From the NCBI RefSeq assembly GCF_002914585.1, contig NZ_PDDM01000022.1, positions 29,279-93,278 on the forward strand: DNA of 64,000 nucleotides. The letters are read 5' to 3'. This DNA is from Pseudanabaena sp. BC1403. GTDB taxonomy: Bacteria > Cyanobacteriota > Cyanobacteriia > Pseudanabaenales > Pseudanabaenaceae. The position numbers and the translations under genes are program-made. Under the pieces are notes generated by a model. That model was not told the origin of the DNA, did not search any database, and saw only the letters and a program-made list of their open reading frames with translations. Of this stretch, positions 51,237-60,607 are shown piece by piece; the first letter of the stretch is position 1; each line of letters starts with the position of its first letter.

Positions 51237-51339
51237 ATACCAAAACACAAAATGGCTACGCCATTTTGTGTTTTTAAAACCCTTACTGGGTTTGGTTTTT
51301 AATTCACGAAAGTGTTGCCACACTTTTGTGAATTGGTAT
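51237..51339. repeat. 103-bp composite repeat (family C), copy 2
   Basis: Intact copy: ATACCAA start, CACAAAATGGCTACGCCATTTTGTG hairpin, AAACCC/GGGTTT hairpin, then the TTCACGAAAGTG / CACACTTTTGTGAA hairpin and TTGGTAT end. It is the empty-site reference for the interrupted copy at 33912-34154. A palindromic CTATAGCAAAGC...GCTATAG lies just upstream (51206-51232). Confidence 0.9.
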
Positions 51340-51342
51340 CAG

Positions 51343-51429
51343 GCAAGGCAAGGCGATCGGGAAAGGGTGATAGAGTTTATTGAGACAGTTTCGGTGTATG
51401 AGTTTCCCCAGATGAGTCGAGCTGATTGA
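51343..51429 (+). pseudogene. DUF2887 nuclease gene remnant
   Basis: The plus strand reads ERVIEFIETVSVYEFPQMSRAD then stop, matching the NVVEFIEAVLVYKFPKLSRQE segment of the DUF2887 protein at 25285-26154. A few residues before it are in frame, then the 103-bp repeat begins. The repeat probably inserted into or deleted the rest of the gene. Confidence 0.7.
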
Positions 51430-51534
51430 CTAACAAAACTGTTGGAATCCCCATTTTACCGTAGGGTCAATTTTTGCTAAAAGCTTTACTGTAAGCCAAT
51501 CACGGATCTACTAAACCTGCCCCTCCACTAAAAA

Positions 51535-51562
51535 ACAGCCTTGGAGATATTTCCAAGGCTGT
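51535..51562 (-). terminator. intrinsic terminator of the pil operon
   Basis: 11-bp stem ACAGCCTTGGA / TCCAAGGCTGT. Reading on the minus strand it is followed by a T-run, and it lies 39 nt past the pilQ stop. Confidence 0.82.
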
Positions 51563-51600
51563 GAAAAAAGGAGTGTAAATGAAGAAGGAAAACGCAAAGT

Positions 51601-53934
51601 TTACTGAGTTTTGCGTTGGTTACTGTCCAGAACTTTTTGAGCTTCTGGGCCTGGCTGATAGGTATAACCCCAAGTTGCATCCTGACTGTCATCAATAATG
51701 CGAGGAGTGACGACAATGATCACTTCACTACGACTATTGCTTGTAACGGTTCTTCTAAATAAAGCTCCAATAATTGGGATATCTCCAAGAAGAGGAACTT
51801 TCTGAACTGACTCTGAATCTGAATCGCGAATAACTCCTGACAAGACCAGTGTTTGAGCATCACGTAATCGAATTCTGCCAGAGTTCAAGACTCTCTCAGA
51901 AATTGGAACTACAAAATTAGTTCCAGCAGAGGAAGTCAGAGGCACAGCAGTTAATGGTGTAGATATTCTTGGAGACACCGACAAATTGATAAATCCATTG
52001 TCATCAATCCTCTCGATTTGAATAGCAAGAGTTAAGCCAACTTGCGCAAAAGTTGCAGTAGTTGTGGTAGTTGCGGCGGTTCCAGGGGTAGTTGCGGCAG
52101 TAACAGTAGAAGTAATGTTATTGACAACCTGATCTGTCAAAGCGATCGTTGCTGTTTCACCTTCTTGGACAGTGAGATTAGGATCAGTGATTACTTTAGC
52201 ACTTCCATTTCTAATTGATGCTTGAAGCGAAGCAATGAATGATGTTGGTAGCGTTATAGGATTATTACTACTGAGAGAAATCCCCAAAGTATTAGTACTG
52301 TCAACGCTGAGACCTTGGGTAATGGTTGGGTTTCCACCAGTTGTAGTAAATCCACCTGAAAGAGTTTGACCATTATTGATAGCGACTTCTAGAACTCTTA
52401 CATTAACCATAACTTGGCGTTTACGCAGGTCTAGTCTTGCAAGTTGAGCTTCAGCATACTCTACTTGCTTAGGTGAACCAACCAATGTCAATGAATTAGA
52501 ACGCTCTTCTGCAATTACCTGCAAACCTTTTAGCAATGGAGTTGCGCCAGATTCAGGAGTAATGCTAACAGTCTCTAGAGTTGGTACAGCCTCAGTAGTA
52601 ACGTTGATGATCGCCTGAGCAGCAGTACCAATTGTAGCTGTCTGCACACCAGGGATAGGACGTTGACGGCTGACAACACGGGAAGCACCTAAACCAATCA
52701 AGTAAGCTGAGGCTTCACCAGTCGTTATTTGATTGAGTCGATAACTCTTGCTGACTAAGTTCTTCAGTGTTACAGGGAGTTTCGTGGCTACAAAGATGGT
52801 CTGACCAATCCGATTTGCTTCTAATCCTGAAATTCTCAATACATTATTGAAAACATCTTGAGCAGTTTCATTCTCAATCGAAAGACTGACTGGCTGCTTT
52901 AAGCCCGTAGCAGCACCAGTTGTCGCAGGAGCAGCAGCAGCAGCAGTAGTGCCAGGAGTAGAAGGAGCTTCTGCGGAGACAACACTCAAACCTGCCACAC
53001 GACCAATTAGTGTCAAAACCTCGATCGCAGGAGCATCGCGCAAAGTAATTCTCGGTACACGTTCAGCCGTACCAAGCTCCACAATATCAGCTCGTAGCTT
53101 AGACATAGTTGTGGCAATATCGCCAACAGGAGGAGTTTTAATTTGGCGGAATGGTGGCACAACCCCAGGAACACGACCTGGCAACTGTGGAGTTACTGGA
53201 TTTGCAACAGGTGGCAGAGCTGTATTTGGAGTAGTGTTTTGAGCTACACGAGTCTTCCCATCAGGATTAGTGATTGTCACCTTCGGATCAAATAATGGCT
53301 TGCCGACAGAAGAGCTAGTAGTATTTTGAGCAATTAAAACTTGATTAGGTTCAGCCGCAGTTTGACTACTTACAACTCCAGATTCAGGTGCATTAGATGC
53401 AGAGAGGTTACTAGATTGAGTTGCGGAAGGCTGCATCTCTAGGCTAAATACTAGGCTATCACCAGTATCCTGTCGCTTGATCAAATCCTTGAGCATCTCT
53501 GGATCGTTAGCAGTCACGCGAATACGAACTTTATTCGCAGCGTATTGAGTCGCCTCGATCGCAGTAATACCTGGTGCAGGATTAGCCTTGGCATAGCTAG
53601 CATTACCATTGCCTAGTTGCAACTGTGCGCCATTTAATACCGCCACCCAAGCTTTGCCTTGCTTGGTATAGGTAACTTGAGGGCGATCACTACTGGCAAA
53701 ATTCAACGTCAAATTCAAGCGATCGCCTGCCACATTTGTGTTGATGTCAGTAATCCGACTAGCCACCGCAACTACGTCAGGTTGATTTGCAGAAACAGGA
53801 CTTTGGACAGCATTTTGAGCCTGGCTCGGTGCGATCGCCAAAACCTGTGGGCAACTTGCGGCAATCAGAAACCAGCAAGCTATAGACTTGCCATTCAAAT
53901 TCCCATTCAACCGATCATTCAATTTAGCATTCAT
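51601..53934 (-). CDS. pilQ: type IV pilus secretin
   Basis: 777 residues from ATG 53934 (GAGGAG 7 nt upstream). Signal peptide ending in SQAQ. AMIN domain (VAVVAS to VRVTAND) that binds peptidoglycan, a long linker, secretin N0/N1 (ETAQDVFNNVLRISGL, ERSNSLTLVGSPKQVEYAEAQL) and the C-terminal secretin barrel (RLRDAQTLVLSGVIRDSDSE, PLLGDIPIIGALFR). It forms the outer-membrane pore for the pilus. Last gene of pilMNOQ. pilP is absent, as usual in cyanobacteria. Confidence 0.95.
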   Translation of the reverse strand: MNAKLNDRLNGNLNGKSIACWFLIAASCPQVLAIAPSQAQNAVQSPVSANQPDVVAVASRITDINTNVAGDRLNLTLNFASSDRPQVTYTKQGKAWVAVLNGAQLQLGNGNASYAKANPAPGITAIEATQYAANKVRIRVTANDPEMLKDLIKRQDTGDSLVFSLEMQPSATQSSNLSASNAPESGVVSSQTAAEPNQVLIAQNTTSSSVGKPLFDPKVTITNPDGKTRVAQNTTPNTALPPVANPVTPQLPGRVPGVVPPFRQIKTPPVGDIATTMSKLRADIVELGTAERVPRITLRDAPAIEVLTLIGRVAGLSVVSAEAPSTPGTTAAAAAPATTGAATGLKQPVSLSIENETAQDVFNNVLRISGLEANRIGQTIFVATKLPVTLKNLVSKSYRLNQITTGEASAYLIGLGASRVVSRQRPIPGVQTATIGTAAQAIINVTTEAVPTLETVSITPESGATPLLKGLQVIAEERSNSLTLVGSPKQVEYAEAQLARLDLRKRQVMVNVRVLEVAINNGQTLSGGFTTTGGNPTITQGLSVDSTNTLGISLSSNNPITLPTSFIASLQASIRNGSAKVITDPNLTVQEGETATIALTDQVVNNITSTVTAATTPGTAATTTTTATFAQVGLTLAIQIERIDDNGFINLSVSPRISTPLTAVPLTSSAGTNFVVPISERVLNSGRIRLRDAQTLVLSGVIRDSDSESVQKVPLLGDIPIIGALFRRTVTSNSRSEVIIVVTPRIIDDSQDATWGYTYQPGPEAQKVLDSNQRKTQ

Positions 53935-54189
53935 AATTACACTCCTCTTGTTCCTCACGGAACTCAATACACTTAATCTTTAGTAGTAAATCTGTAGAAA
54001 CTGGAACATGTCCTAACTAAAAGAACGACATAACCAAGACAGAATTGACGAGATTATGGTGCGAGATTATACCACACTTTGTCAATTTTAAATCAAAAAA
54101 ATAATAAGACACTTACTCAACCAAAATTATTTGGCATTGCAAGATTTCTATATCTTTCACAGCAGAATGTCACTACTGGGGGCGAAATT

Positions 54190-54942
54190 TTATTTTTGGG
54201 GTGGAGCAGCAGCGGCAGCAGCCTTCTTAAGCTCCTCTTCGGTTTTAGGGACAAAAGCTTGCAAAGTAAAATCTGCGCCAATTAATGGTGGCAAGATATC
54301 CAGAATTTCTTTCTCTTTACCAGCCGCGATCGGGCGAGAAAACTTAAACGTAGCAATTGGCAAAGCCTTTTTCGTTAGTTTTAAGTCTTTGACTACTAGT
54401 AGAGGCTTTAAACGCTCAATTTTTTGAATTGTATTCAATACATCCTCAAACTTGCCGTCAAAACCAATCGTAAAGGAATAAGTATCATATTGCGCTCCTA
54501 CAACTGGGGCAGAAGGTTGGAAATTCCGCAAGGTTCCTGCTAATTCATAGGAGAAATCTGGCGGTAAAGCAATCACAATAGTCTTAGGAATCTGCTCTTG
54601 AATATCGCGGATTAGCGTATCAATATTATCTACATTTGGTAAAAGTGATAGAACAAATTTATTCTGTTGATTTGCTTCCTCAATCTTTTGAGCAATATTA
54701 CTTTTGCTCGCCACTTGACTTTTTAATTGCGTGACTTTAGTCGTCTTGTCATCAATATTTTTTTGTCCAGATTGGACTGAATCCCAGATCGGCATGACAT
54801 AGGTTGTAGCTGCATAAGCAGCTAGAGCAACCCCACCAACTCCGAGCAAGATTCCTAAAATCTTTGATGTAAAGGTGATCCCAAATAGAGTTAAACCACC
54901 CGCACCATCTTCAATTCCTGAAGCAGCTCCAACGTTTGTCAT
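54190..54942 (-). CDS. pilO: type IV pilus assembly protein PilO
   Basis: 250 residues. One N-terminal membrane helix (ILGILLGVGGVALAAYAATTYV), coiled coil (KTTKVTQLKSQVASKSNIAQ), then the ferredoxin-like periplasmic domain (YSFTIGFDGKFEDVLNTIQKIE). It ends in an Ala/Pro-rich tail. With PilN it links PilM to the secretin. Starts 1 nt from the pilN stop. Confidence 0.92.
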   Translation of the reverse strand: MTNVGAASGIEDGAGGLTLFGITFTSKILGILLGVGGVALAAYAATTYVMPIWDSVQSGQKNIDDKTTKVTQLKSQVASKSNIAQKIEEANQQNKFVLSLLPNVDNIDTLIRDIQEQIPKTIVIALPPDFSYELAGTLRNFQPSAPVVGAQYDTYSFTIGFDGKFEDVLNTIQKIERLKPLLVVKDLKLTKKALPIATFKFSRPIAAGKEKEILDILPPLIGADFTLQAFVPKTEEELKKAAAAAAPPQK

Positions 54943-54943
54943 T

Positions 54944-55651
54944 TTATTTGATAACTCCCTGTTGCTTTAATAGATTGACTCTCGTAACTAACCCATCCGC
55001 CCCTGTCTTTTGGAGTGCGGGTAATATATCAGCAGGGCTTTTTTTGGTAATAGCCGCACGAATTTGAAAGTTGACCAATGTAAAGTTTTTATCAGTAGTT
55101 GCTGGTTGCAAAGCTGACGAGACTAATATAGTCTCCTTCCCTTCTAGTAGAGGCGATGCTTTGAGCAACAATAGAAAATCATTTAACTCATTGTAACTAG
55201 TAGCTTTTCCAGTAAGAGATACCATCGATGAGGCAGGAGCTTGAGGCGTTGCGTCAACCGATGATTGGGTAATTGACTCCACCTGAACAGTAATGGGAGT
55301 ACGTTTTCTGATGTCATCAGCGATCGCGCTGACAGGTAAATTACCAACAAACAGATTTACCAGTTCTCCAGTTCTAGCCTGAATAGCTTGCAGTTCTGCC
55401 TCTTGACTTTTTAAAGCTGTAATCTGGCTATTTAGCTTTGACTCCTCAGCAGTTAAAGTAGAAAGCTTTTGTTGAATACCCTCGTTTTGTGAATTGAGGA
55501 CAAAAAAAGCACCGCCAACTATTGCAAGAGCAACTACAGCAACTGCACCTCCGTAGACTAAAAACTGCGAATCAGCTATCGGCTGACGCTCAATTGATTG
55601 GGCTTCATCAGCAATGCGATCGCTTAAAAAATTAATATCAAGTGTGTACAT
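54944..55651 (-). CDS. pilN: type IV pilus assembly protein PilN
   Basis: 235 residues. MYTLDINFLSDR is the short cytoplasmic peptide that docks on PilM, followed by a membrane helix (FLVYGGAVAVVALAIVGGAFF), coiled coil (LSTLTAEESKLNSQITALKS) and a ferredoxin-like domain. Between pilM and pilO with 9 and 1 nt spacing. Confidence 0.93.
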   Translation of the reverse strand: MYTLDINFLSDRIADEAQSIERQPIADSQFLVYGGAVAVVALAIVGGAFFVLNSQNEGIQQKLSTLTAEESKLNSQITALKSQEAELQAIQARTGELVNLFVGNLPVSAIADDIRKRTPITVQVESITQSSVDATPQAPASSMVSLTGKATSYNELNDFLLLLKASPLLEGKETILVSSALQPATTDKNFTLVNFQIRAAITKKSPADILPALQKTGADGLVTRVNLLKQQGVIK

Positions 55652-55660
55652 AACGCCTTT

Positions 55661-56770
55661 TTAAACCTCCCTCAAACCTAGACCTAGAGCAACAGACATA
55701 GCCATACGTTCCTCAACAGGAATGTCACCATCAATAGTTACACCAATGGCAGTAAGCGGGTCAACAGCAATAGCAGCAATACCGAGACGTTGACTGAAGA
55801 ACTCATTTAATTGACCAATACAGGCACCAGGTCCTGCAATCAATAACTGCACGACATCTGAGCCAGGAGATTGACTAGTGTAGAAGTCAATTGAGCGCCT
55901 AAGTTCATCGGAAAGATCTCCAACAACCCTCATGATTGCTGCATCTCCTGGAGTTCCACCACCACCTGCAAGGCTCGCGGTGTCCATCGACTGAACAGGC
56001 ACAACAGTGGAACTCAACATTTCCATATCCGTTGTCCTTCGTGGAGGCAAATTAATAGCACGCAATTGAGCATTCTGAATTTGAGCAGTACCGATTGGGA
56101 AAGTTCGAGAAAATTGCGGAACTCCATCAACTGTTACCGTAATTTCTGTAGCTTCGTACTCAATATCTACGATCGCTACGGCTTCCGCTAATGTGCTAAA
56201 TCTAGCTAACTCATTGCGCATAGCACGAATGAGAGCAAAGCTACTAACCTCAACAACGTCAACCTCTAACTGCGCTATTTCTAGAGCCTGCATATAGCTG
56301 TCTGTGACTTCTTTAGGTGTTGCCACCATGAGAATTTCAATCCGTTCAATGCCATCATCATCAAGAGTTGTACCCAACTTTTGATAATCAACATCCGCGT
56401 CTTCACGAGGAAAAGGTAAGTACAGACTAGCCTCTTGATTAAGAACCATCTCGCGTAGTTCTAAGTCAGGAATTTCCGCTGGTAAGCGAATTAGACGACT
56501 CACAGTCTCGCGCCCTGGAAGAGCTGTGGCAGCCTTCTTAACTTTTATTTTTTTGTCTGCTAGCAAACTGCGAATAACTTCTCCCAGCGCTACAGGGTCG
56601 AGAATACGTCCTTCTTCAACAGTACCTTCAGGAAGCTCGACGCTACCATACGTCACTAGCTTGTAAGAAGATTGCCCCTTGCGGCGCAATTGAACTAGGT
56701 TAACTTTCTCGGAAGTGATTTCAATTCCGATGCCTTTCTTAGACTTTCCGCCAAATTTTAAGCCGAACAT
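55661..56770 (-). CDS. pilM: type IV pilus assembly ATPase-fold protein PilM
   Basis: 369 residues, actin-like (FtsA/MreB) fold: GKSKKGIGIEITSEKVNLVQL at the start, AVAIVDIEYEATEITVTVDG, DVVQLLIAGPGACIGQLNEFF. It forms the cytoplasmic ring of the alignment complex. First gene of the operon. Upstream region 56771-57163 holds repeats and the presumed promoter. Confidence 0.95.
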   Translation of the reverse strand: MFGLKFGGKSKKGIGIEITSEKVNLVQLRRKGQSSYKLVTYGSVELPEGTVEEGRILDPVALGEVIRSLLADKKIKVKKAATALPGRETVSRLIRLPAEIPDLELREMVLNQEASLYLPFPREDADVDYQKLGTTLDDDGIERIEILMVATPKEVTDSYMQALEIAQLEVDVVEVSSFALIRAMRNELARFSTLAEAVAIVDIEYEATEITVTVDGVPQFSRTFPIGTAQIQNAQLRAINLPPRRTTDMEMLSSTVVPVQSMDTASLAGGGGTPGDAAIMRVVGDLSDELRRSIDFYTSQSPGSDVVQLLIAGPGACIGQLNEFFSQRLGIAAIAVDPLTAIGVTIDGDIPVEERMAMSVALGLGLREV

Positions 56771-56961
56771 AAGCGTGTCTTTATGATTTTTGTAGCTTGT
56801 GTAGCACTGGGCATACTAAACAATGGAGGGATTATAGACTGTAAGTGACCATTGTCAATAGTAGAAGAAAAAATAATCATCACGAATATCGTAGATGTCT
56901 GATTTTGCCTTGTTTCTTATAGACGATTTTGGTCGTTTTAGCAATCAAACTAAAAAATAGG

Positions 56962-57077
56962 CAGTAATTCTCGTTATAAAAATTAGTTTTATATCTAATG
57001 ATTAAGTTGCTTAGGAAAAATCAAAACCCAAGAATTGATTGGCGGCGCTTCGCGCCGCCAATCAATTCTTGGGTTTT
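56962..57077. repeat. MITE-end remnant followed by perfect 26-bp hairpin
   Basis: CAGTAATTCTCGTTATAAAA (from 56962) matches one end of the 132-bp MITE, but the rest is missing. Then a family-A-like left end (TAAGTTGCTTAGG) and a perfect 26-bp stem 57023-57048 / 57052-57077 with loop TTC and GGCGGCGC tip follow. No gene in the 393-nt gap upstream of pilM. Confidence 0.75.
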
Positions 57078-57163
57078 ATGACCTAGTCAATAATTCGCTG
57101 GGAAATGAGTAGTTTGTAAAAATCTAAAGAGAGATGAGGATTTTTGCAAGCTCTCTCTATGAT

Positions 57164-57769
57164 TTATCTGCTACGTAGTTGCATTTGCTTACCTTGAATT
57201 ATGCTTCTCAACTGTGGATTTTGCTTCTGCTCCAGCGTAATTTGATTAAACTCTTTAGTCGTAAATCCATTGCGGCAAATTTCTTCTTCGCTATAAGTTC
57301 GTAATTGGTCGCAGAGCGATCGCAAAAATTCTGGCGGATTGCTGAGGTCACAGACCTTAGTTTGTTTCGATTCTGCGAGATTAGCGACATTACTCCAATC
57401 AGCGTTACTTTTAGCCTCTCTAAAAAGCTCTAGGCGTTTGTTTTCGATCGCATTAGCCGCAGATGCATAACGAGTAAGATTGTCCTCGCCAAGAGACACT
57501 TTGTTGAGAAAATTTTGTAGATTTGATGGTTTTACGCAAGTTTCTGCAGCCGCAGATAAGCGATTTCCAATAATCATCGGCTCAACAATTGCCCCTATAA
57601 CAACACATAGACCAAGTAAGCTAATTGCGCCTAATCCCTGACCTAAGTATTTTTTGAAATGATTCTTAACATTACTTTGATCTAATGTTATATCTGGATT
57701 TTGGGTTTGCTTGTTTGCAAATTGCTTTAGATAAACCGAATGTCTCTGATGCCAACTATTCATAATCAA
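57164..57769 (-). CDS. membrane-anchored hypothetical protein
   Basis: 201 residues. One transmembrane helix after a polar N-terminus (GAISLLGLCVVIGAIVEPMI), then a helical extracytoplasmic part with Cys residues (AETCVKPSN, KVCDLSNPPEFLRSLCDQL, EEEICRNG) that could form disulfides. I do not recognise the family. Ends QLRSR. Confidence 0.7.
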   Translation of the reverse strand: MIMNSWHQRHSVYLKQFANKQTQNPDITLDQSNVKNHFKKYLGQGLGAISLLGLCVVIGAIVEPMIIGNRLSAAAETCVKPSNLQNFLNKVSLGEDNLTRYASAANAIENKRLELFREAKSNADWSNVANLAESKQTKVCDLSNPPEFLRSLCDQLRTYSEEEICRNGFTTKEFNQITLEQKQNPQLRSIIQGKQMQLRSR

Positions 57770-57809
57770 CTGCCATTAATCGCCAAAAACACTAAGGACG
57801 TAATCTGTT

Positions 57810-57882
57810 AAGTAAGTAGGCGAAAACCCTAAAACCTACACCGACTGCTGAACAAGCGGTGCAGGTTTTGAATCTGGGTTTT
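57810..57882. repeat. family-A related hairpin
   Basis: Left end TAAGTAGGCGAAAACCC, stem AAAACCTACACCG (57831-57843) / CGGTGCAGGTTTT (one wobble), then GGGTTTT. It lies upstream of the 57164 gene. Confidence 0.7.
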
Positions 57883-58012
57883 AATATAGCGTTTTCCAAC
57901 CTAGTAAAGTACGGCGTTGTTTCTACGCCTTCGGCAGGGAAACAACCCTCTGATCCTCGCTTGCTTGAAAATATCTATATACGCCAGACGTTACTCATAC
58001 AAAAGTATTGAC

Positions 58013-59120
58013 TCAAACAGGCTGATTTTGTTGCCGCAAATATGACTGAATGAATGGATCAAGGTCTCCATCCATAACATTTTGAATATTTGTGGTTTCT
58101 TCACCTGTACGTAAATCTTTTACTAGTTGGTAAGGATGAAACACATAGTTACGAATTTGGTTGCCCCAAGCTGCTTCCACCATATCGCCACGAATATCGG
58201 CAATTTTTTGAGCGCGTTGCTCTTGGGCAATAATTAATAACTTTGCTTTCAGCAATCGCATGGCATTTTCTTTATTTTGTAATTGCGATCGCTCTTGCGT
58301 ACAGCGTACCGAAATCCCAGTAGGTAAATGGGTAATTCGGACTGCCGTTTCTACTTTGTTGACGTTCTGACCTCCTTTACCGCCTGCTCTTGTTGTCGTA
58401 ATCTCTAATTCTTTCGGATCAATTTCAAGATCGACATCCTCTTCGAGTAATGGCATTACTTCTACACCAGCAAAACTAGTTTGGCGCTTATCATTGGCAT
58501 TAAACGGCGAAATTCGGACAAGACGATGTGTGCCTTTTTCAGGAGCAAGGTAGCCATAGGCATAACGCCCATGAACGAGCAAAGTCACTGATTTGATGCC
58601 TGCTTCTTCTCCTTCGGAAATTTCAGAAATCTCCACTTTGTATCCTTGTGATTCACAAAAGCGGGTATACATACGTAATAGCATTTCTGTCCAGTCTTGG
58701 GAGTCAGTGCCCCCTGCGCCAGCATTGATTGTTAAAACTGCATCATATTTGTCATAGGTTCCTGATAGTAGTTGTTCTAGATCCCAGCGATCCATCTCTT
58801 GCAGTATGAGACTCAGGCTTTGTTTCGCTTCATTTGCTAGCACAGGATCATCTTCAAGAGCAAGTAACTCGGCGATCACTTCGATATTTTCGATGCTTTT
58901 CTGCCAGTGCTCAAACTTTTCGAGGTAAGATTTCAGCGCATCGAGTTCGCGCATTGTTTTTTGGGCTTGATCGCTATCCTCCCAAAATTCAGGTTGAGCA
59001 GCCGTTTGTTCTAAGTCACTAATTTTTGCTGCGATCGCTGGTGCGTCAAAGATAGTCCTGAGCAATGCTCAGGCGCTGAGATAAGATCTGGTTTTGGCGT
59101 GCAATCTCCGTAAAGTCCAC
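58013..59120 (-). CDS. prfB: peptide chain release factor 2, +1 programmed frameshift
   Basis: Full-length RF2 needs joining of two frames. The first 24 codons start at GTG 59120 (GGAG 10 nt upstream) and read to an in-frame TGA. The rest continues in the +1 frame from CTTTGAC (59045-59051). The main frame carries [12 protein letters not shown], the GGQ motif [14 protein letters not shown] and HQL-like [15 protein letters not shown]. The start at 59065 seen in a simple frame search (TTG) is not the real start. RF2 terminates at UGA and UAA, and the in-frame UGA lets it sense its own level. Confidence 0.93.
59045..59051 (-). promoter_or_regulatory. RF2 autoregulatory frameshift site
   Basis: On the minus strand the sequence is CAGGACTATCTTTGAC: a Shine-Dalgarno-like AGGA just upstream of CUU UGA C, the classic prfB shift site. 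At low RF2 the ribosome slips +1 at CUU and reads on into the long frame. Confidence 0.92.
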
Positions 59121-59271
59121 TAAAGTATTTCTCCGAATATAGCGAGTTTCAATTGAGTATTGTATAACAAGCCAATCAAGGTAAGCATTTTACCCTCATA
59201 CCAAAGATGCTTGCTTTCGCCGTTAGCTACAGATTAAGTTGAACGAAGAAAATAAGAGTAACAGTAAAAAC

Positions 59272-59697
59272 ATGTCAAGCATAATTCACGAACAGCCTGA
59301 TTACGAAAAGCCTGATCGCGATCAGCCTGATCGCGATCAGTCTGAAATCAGCATTAATTTTTCCTCTGAACCTACGTTGGTAGTAACGGATAACACTGGA
59401 ACTCGCAAGATGCAGCTAGTTGAAAGTCAATATACAATCGGTCGCGAATCAGATAACACCGTTCACCTCAACTCTGATTTTGTCTCGCGATATCATGCGA
59501 CTCTACGGAAAATCCGTCATCGAGATCGCCTTGATACTTATCGGATTATCGATGGTAGCGCCTCAGGTAAACCCAGTAAAAATGGGATTATTTTAAATGC
59601 GATCCAAAAAGTTTCTTCCCACGATCTGCAAGATGGTGATATTGTCACGTTCGCGCCTGAGGTACATATTCTGTATCTTGCGCCGAAGTTAATTTGA
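59272..59697 (+). CDS. FHA-domain protein, acidic N-terminus
   Basis: 141 residues from ATG 59272. A TTG at 59239 is an alternative. A short repeated charged tail (KPDRDQPDRDQSE), coded by the DNA repeat CCTGATCGCGATCAG, precedes one FHA domain: YTIGRESDNTVHL, SRYHATLRKI, KNGIILN. FHA domains bind phosphothreonine peptides. The related gene 59902-60249 is just downstream. No Ser/Thr kinase in the window. Confidence 0.9.
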   Translation: MSSIIHEQPDYEKPDRDQPDRDQSEISINFSSEPTLVVTDNTGTRKMQLVESQYTIGRESDNTVHLNSDFVSRYHATLRKIRHRDRLDTYRIIDGSASGKPSKNGIILNAIQKVSSHDLQDGDIVTFAPEVHILYLAPKLI

Positions 59698-59901
59698 AAA
59701 TTAACTTGAAGATTTAAGTTTGAATATTCTCTCTAAAACGGACAAAGAATAAACAAGCCACAGAGATTCTCTAACTCTTTATAAAAACTCTATAATTCAC
59801 GCCATTTGTAGAGTAAAGTAGAGCGAGATTAAACTAAATGTCTACCAGTAGCATATACTTTTCGCTGGTAAGCCACATCTACTTCTTTTTTTGGTGAGCT
59901 A

Positions 59902-60249
59902 ATGAGCGAAACACACGTTAGTCACACACTATTAATCAATGATGCGAGAGGTAGTAGAAAACTCGCACTTGATGGATTAAAGTATACGATTGGGCGGGAT
60001 GCGAATAATAATATTCAACTTTATTCGCGATTTGTATCTCGACAACACGCAGTGTTACTGCGTGTGCCTGGGGAAGGTGGGCGTTATTTGTACCGAATTA
60101 TTGATGGGGATCTGTCTGGTAAGCCCAGTGTGAATGGTGTAATTATTAATCATCATATGAAGATTGCTTCTTCCTATGATCTATGTAACGGTGATGTGAT
60201 CACGCTTGCCCCAAATGTGGAATTAACATATCTAAGTAGTCAACCTTAA
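59902..60249 (+). CDS. FHA-domain protein
   Basis: 115 residues, nearly only an FHA domain: KYTIGRDANNNIQLYSRFVSRQHAVLL (Gly-Arg and Ser-x-x-His peptide-binding residues), IIDGDLSGKPSVNGVIIN. Paralogue of 59272-59697, sharing IIDG-x-x-SGKPSxNG. It may bind a phosphorylated partner as a minimal adaptor. The 204-nt gap between the two FHA genes shows no clear feature. Confidence 0.92.
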   Translation: MSETHVSHTLLINDARGSRKLALDGLKYTIGRDANNNIQLYSRFVSRQHAVLLRVPGEGGRYLYRIIDGDLSGKPSVNGVIINHHMKIASSYDLCNGDVITLAPNVELTYLSSQP

Positions 60250-60354
60250 CAAAAGTCCCAAAGTACCTTTTATATTTTTTAAGTGCCTTGCTCTGGTATA
60301 ACTCTCAAATTTTTTATTGTGGCTATATAGCAATGCAGGCTTTTCTTAGGATAT

Positions 60355-60409
60355 AAAACCCAAATAAATAAATGCGGTGCGAAGCACCACATTTATTTAT
60401 TTGGGTTTT
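60355..60409. repeat. 26-bp hairpin, GCGAAGC loop
   Basis: AAAACCCAAATAAATAAATG(C)GGTGC pairs with 60384-60409 with one mismatch. Flanks CTATATAGCAATGC and GTGCTAGCTATAG are loosely inverted. Confidence 0.8.
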
Positions 60410-60418
60410 TGATTTGTG

Positions 60419-60604
60419 CTAGCTATAGTCTCTAGGATCAAACCCCAATAAGCGAAAGGCATTGCAAAGTTCTGCTATTCGTTTATTGTTTTTTTTTGTC
60501 ATGTTTTTACTGGCACTTTTGCTGATAATTTCTAGTTCGTGGATTTTTAGGTAAGGTGAAACAATATTGTGTAATAAATCCGCAATTTGACTTGATTGCA
60601 GCAT
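60419..60604 (-). CDS. possible small protein
   Basis: 61 residues from ATG 60604, three bases from the start of the divergent gene at 60608. Helical, with LHNIVSPYLKIHELEII and FRLLGFDPRDYS. The C-terminal LGFDPRDY looks like a real protein end, but without homologues in view and with such close divergent starts it may be a chance frame. Confidence 0.4.
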   Translation of the reverse strand: MLQSSQIADLLHNIVSPYLKIHELEIISKSASKNMTKKNNKRIAELCNAFRLLGFDPRDYS

Positions 60605-60607
60605 AAT

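Noticed and set aside
58013..59065. prfB starting at TTG 59065
   Set aside because: The RF2 frameshift site lies exactly there, and a GTG with a ribosome site at 59120 provides the true first frame.
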